6,120 bases of DNA, taken from positions 1 through 6,120 of the forward strand of contig CAYSCH010000495.1 of assembly GCA_964429355.1 (NCBI GenBank). The letters are read 5' to 3'. This DNA is from JAAYAY01 sp964429355 (GTDB lineage Bacteria > Planctomycetota > Planctomycetia > Pirellulales > Thermoguttaceae). Shown here in pieces: positions 4,855 through 6,120 of the stretch. The notes beneath the pieces are model-generated. The model made no database searches. It was not told the origin of the DNA and saw only the letters and a program-made list of their open reading frames with translations. The translations under genes were made by a program, and so were the position numbers. Each line of letters begins with the position of its first letter. The stretch's first letter is position 1.

Positions 4855-6120
4855 ATGACACTCGATGCAATCGACTGGACCATCATCTTCGCCTTTCTGG
4901 CCGCTTCGCTGGCCATCGGCCTGGCCGTGTCCAAACGGGCCGGAAGCAGCTCCGCCGAGTTCTTTCTCTCGGGGCGCAACATGCCCTGGTGGCTGCTGGG
5001 AATGTCGATGGTCGCCACGACGTTTTCGGCGGGAACTCCCAACCTGGTGACCGACCTGGTACGTCAAAAGGGCGTGGCCGGAAACTGGGTCTGGTGGGCC
5101 TTTCTGCTCACCGGCATGATGACGGTCTTCGTCTACGCCAAGCTCTGGCGGCGTTCCGGCGTGATGACCGACATCGAGTTCTACGAACTTCGCTACAGCG
5201 GCCGGCCGGCGGCTCTCTTGCGGGGATTTCGGGCGATCTATCTCGGCGTGCTGTTCAACGTGATCGTGATGGCTTCCGCCAACCTGGCGGTCATCAAGAT
5301 CGCCGCGGCGATGCTCGGCACCTCGCCGGTCGAAACCATCATCGTCGCCAGCGTGGTCACCGTCGTCTACAGCATGCTGGGCGGCCTGCGGGGTGTGTTG
5401 ATCACCGACTTCTTCCAGTTCATCGTGGCTATGGGTGGGGCAATCGCCGCGGCCATCTATCTGGTGAATCTCGACAGCGTCGGCGGGCTGGCCGGGCTGC
5501 TGGCCCAGGAAACTGTCAAGGCCAAGATGAATGTGCTGCCCGATTTCAACAACCATGAGCTGGCCCTCTCGGTGTTCATCGTTCCTCTGGCCGTGCAGTG
5601 GTGGAGCGTCTGGTATCCCGGTGCGGAGCCCGGTGGAGGTGGCTACATCGCCCAACGGATGCTGGCTGCCAAGAACGAAATGCATGCCACCGGCGCGACA
5701 TTGCTGTTCAACGTGGCCCACTATGCCCTCCGCCCCTGGCCGTGGATCCTCGTCGCCCTGGCGTCGATGGTCGTCTTCCCCACCCTCGAGTCGCTGCGCG
5801 CAGCCTTCCCCCAGATTCCTGCAGATGTGGTCAAACACGACCTCGCCTACCCGGCCATGCTCACGCTGTTGCCCAGCGGGCTGCGTGGAGTCGTCCTCGC
5901 CTCGTTGATGGCGGCCTTCATGTCGACTCTCTCCACCCATCTCAACTGGGGCTCGTCCTACGTGGTGAACGACGTCTACAAACGGTTCGTTCGTCCCACT
6001 GCCCCGGAGAAGGAACTGGTTCTTGCCGGCAGGCTCTGTACTCTTCTCACGATGGTGGCTGCCGGCCTGATCAGCTTCTACCTCAGTAGCGCCCTGCAGG
6101 TATTCCAGATCATCCTCCAG
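4855..6120 (+). CDS. Sodium:solute symporter (SSS family), 5' part, runs off the window
   Basis: An open frame from ATG at 4855 to the last base gives 422 residues without a stop. Members are often 500-600 residues, so the C-terminus is missing. It is an inner-membrane Na+-driven importer of the LeuT fold. About ten hydrophobic segments are visible, near residues 7-25, 44-64, 75-97, 123-148, 160-180, 184-204, 235-258, 283-308, 345-370 and 397-418. Family marks are EFFLSGRNMPWW (34-46), SMVATTFSAGTPN (51-63, the broken first core helix), YSMLGGLRGVLITDFFQF (172-189, the GGLxxVxxTDxxQ motif), and AAFMSTLSTHLN (353-364), where the Ser/Thr residues usually form the Na+ site, then NDVYKRF (372-378). 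No good ribosome site precedes 4855. I chose it because the first membrane segment then begins at the usual distance; a start at 4786 would add 23 basic, hydrophilic residues. The neighbouring secreted glycosidase-like gene suggests a sugar or sugar derivative as substrate, but SSS sequences alone do not reveal it. Confidence 0.92.
   Translation, partial: MTLDAIDWTIIFAFLAASLAIGLAVSKRAGSSSAEFFLSGRNMPWWLLGMSMVATTFSAGTPNLVTDLVRQKGVAGNWVWWAFLLTGMMTVFVYAKLWRRSGVMTDIEFYELRYSGRPAALLRGFRAIYLGVLFNVIVMASANLAVIKIAAAMLGTSPVETIIVASVVTVVYSMLGGLRGVLITDFFQFIVAMGGAIAAAIYLVNLDSVGGLAGLLAQETVKAKMNVLPDFNNHELALSVFIVPLAVQWWSVWYPGAEPGGGGYIAQRMLAAKNEMHATGATLLFNVAHYALRPWPWILVALASMVVFPTLESLRAAFPQIPADVVKHDLAYPAMLTLLPSGLRGVVLASLMAAFMSTLSTHLNWGSSYVVNDVYKRFVRPTAPEKELVLAGRLCTLLTMVAAGLISFYLSSALQVFQIILQ

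Noticed and set aside
2057..4870. A 937-codon open frame on the minus strand opposite the GH84-like gene
   Set aside because: It mirrors the codon bias of the + strand gene, shows no domain, signal or membrane pattern, and has Gly/Val/Asp-rich low-information content. The + strand gene has a ribosome site, signal peptide and recognisable fold.

Overview
The window looks like chromosomal DNA from a heterotrophic planctomycete (Pirellulales-like) or a close PVC relative. This is inferred from GC-rich codon use (third positions mostly C or G), mixed use of Shine-Dalgarno sites, and the gene set: a DUF6807 ('PmoA-like') protein, a Tat-exported Gfo/Idh/MocA oxidoreductase, a secreted glycosidase-like protein and a sodium:solute symporter. 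These families are heavily expanded in that group. No tRNA, rRNA, CRISPR array, transposase or phage gene is visible.

Layout: four genes, all on the + strand, cover almost the whole window. (1) 1-596 is the 3' part of a DUF6807 gene whose start lies upstream. (2) 607-1995 is a 462-aa Gfo/Idh/MocA oxidoreductase with a twin-arginine signal; its ribosome site overlaps the stop codon of gene 1. (3) 1996-2173 is a 178-bp spacer with a bulged GNRA-loop hairpin and a possible dispersed-repeat fragment. (4) 2174-4780 is an 868-aa secreted protein. It resembles family GH84 (NAGidase fold): a GH20b/GH84-type N-terminal domain, a TIM barrel with an Asp-Asp catalytic pair, a helical domain and a C-terminal beta-rich domain. 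(5) 4781-4854 is a short spacer with a GC hairpin. (6) 4855-6120 is a sodium:solute symporter (SSS family) gene running off the window.

Together the genes read as a small carbohydrate-use module. An exported glycosidase-like enzyme would release a sugar, possibly an amino sugar. An exported nucleotide-dependent oxidoreductase and the DUF6807 protein would modify it, and a Na+-driven symporter would import it. Gene order and family membership support the theme, but the actual substrate cannot be read from the sequence. The point most worth following is the GH84-like protein: it keeps the Asp-Asp pair and the barrel layout but lacks several sugar-binding residues of characterised GH84 enzymes, so its specificity or chemistry may be new.
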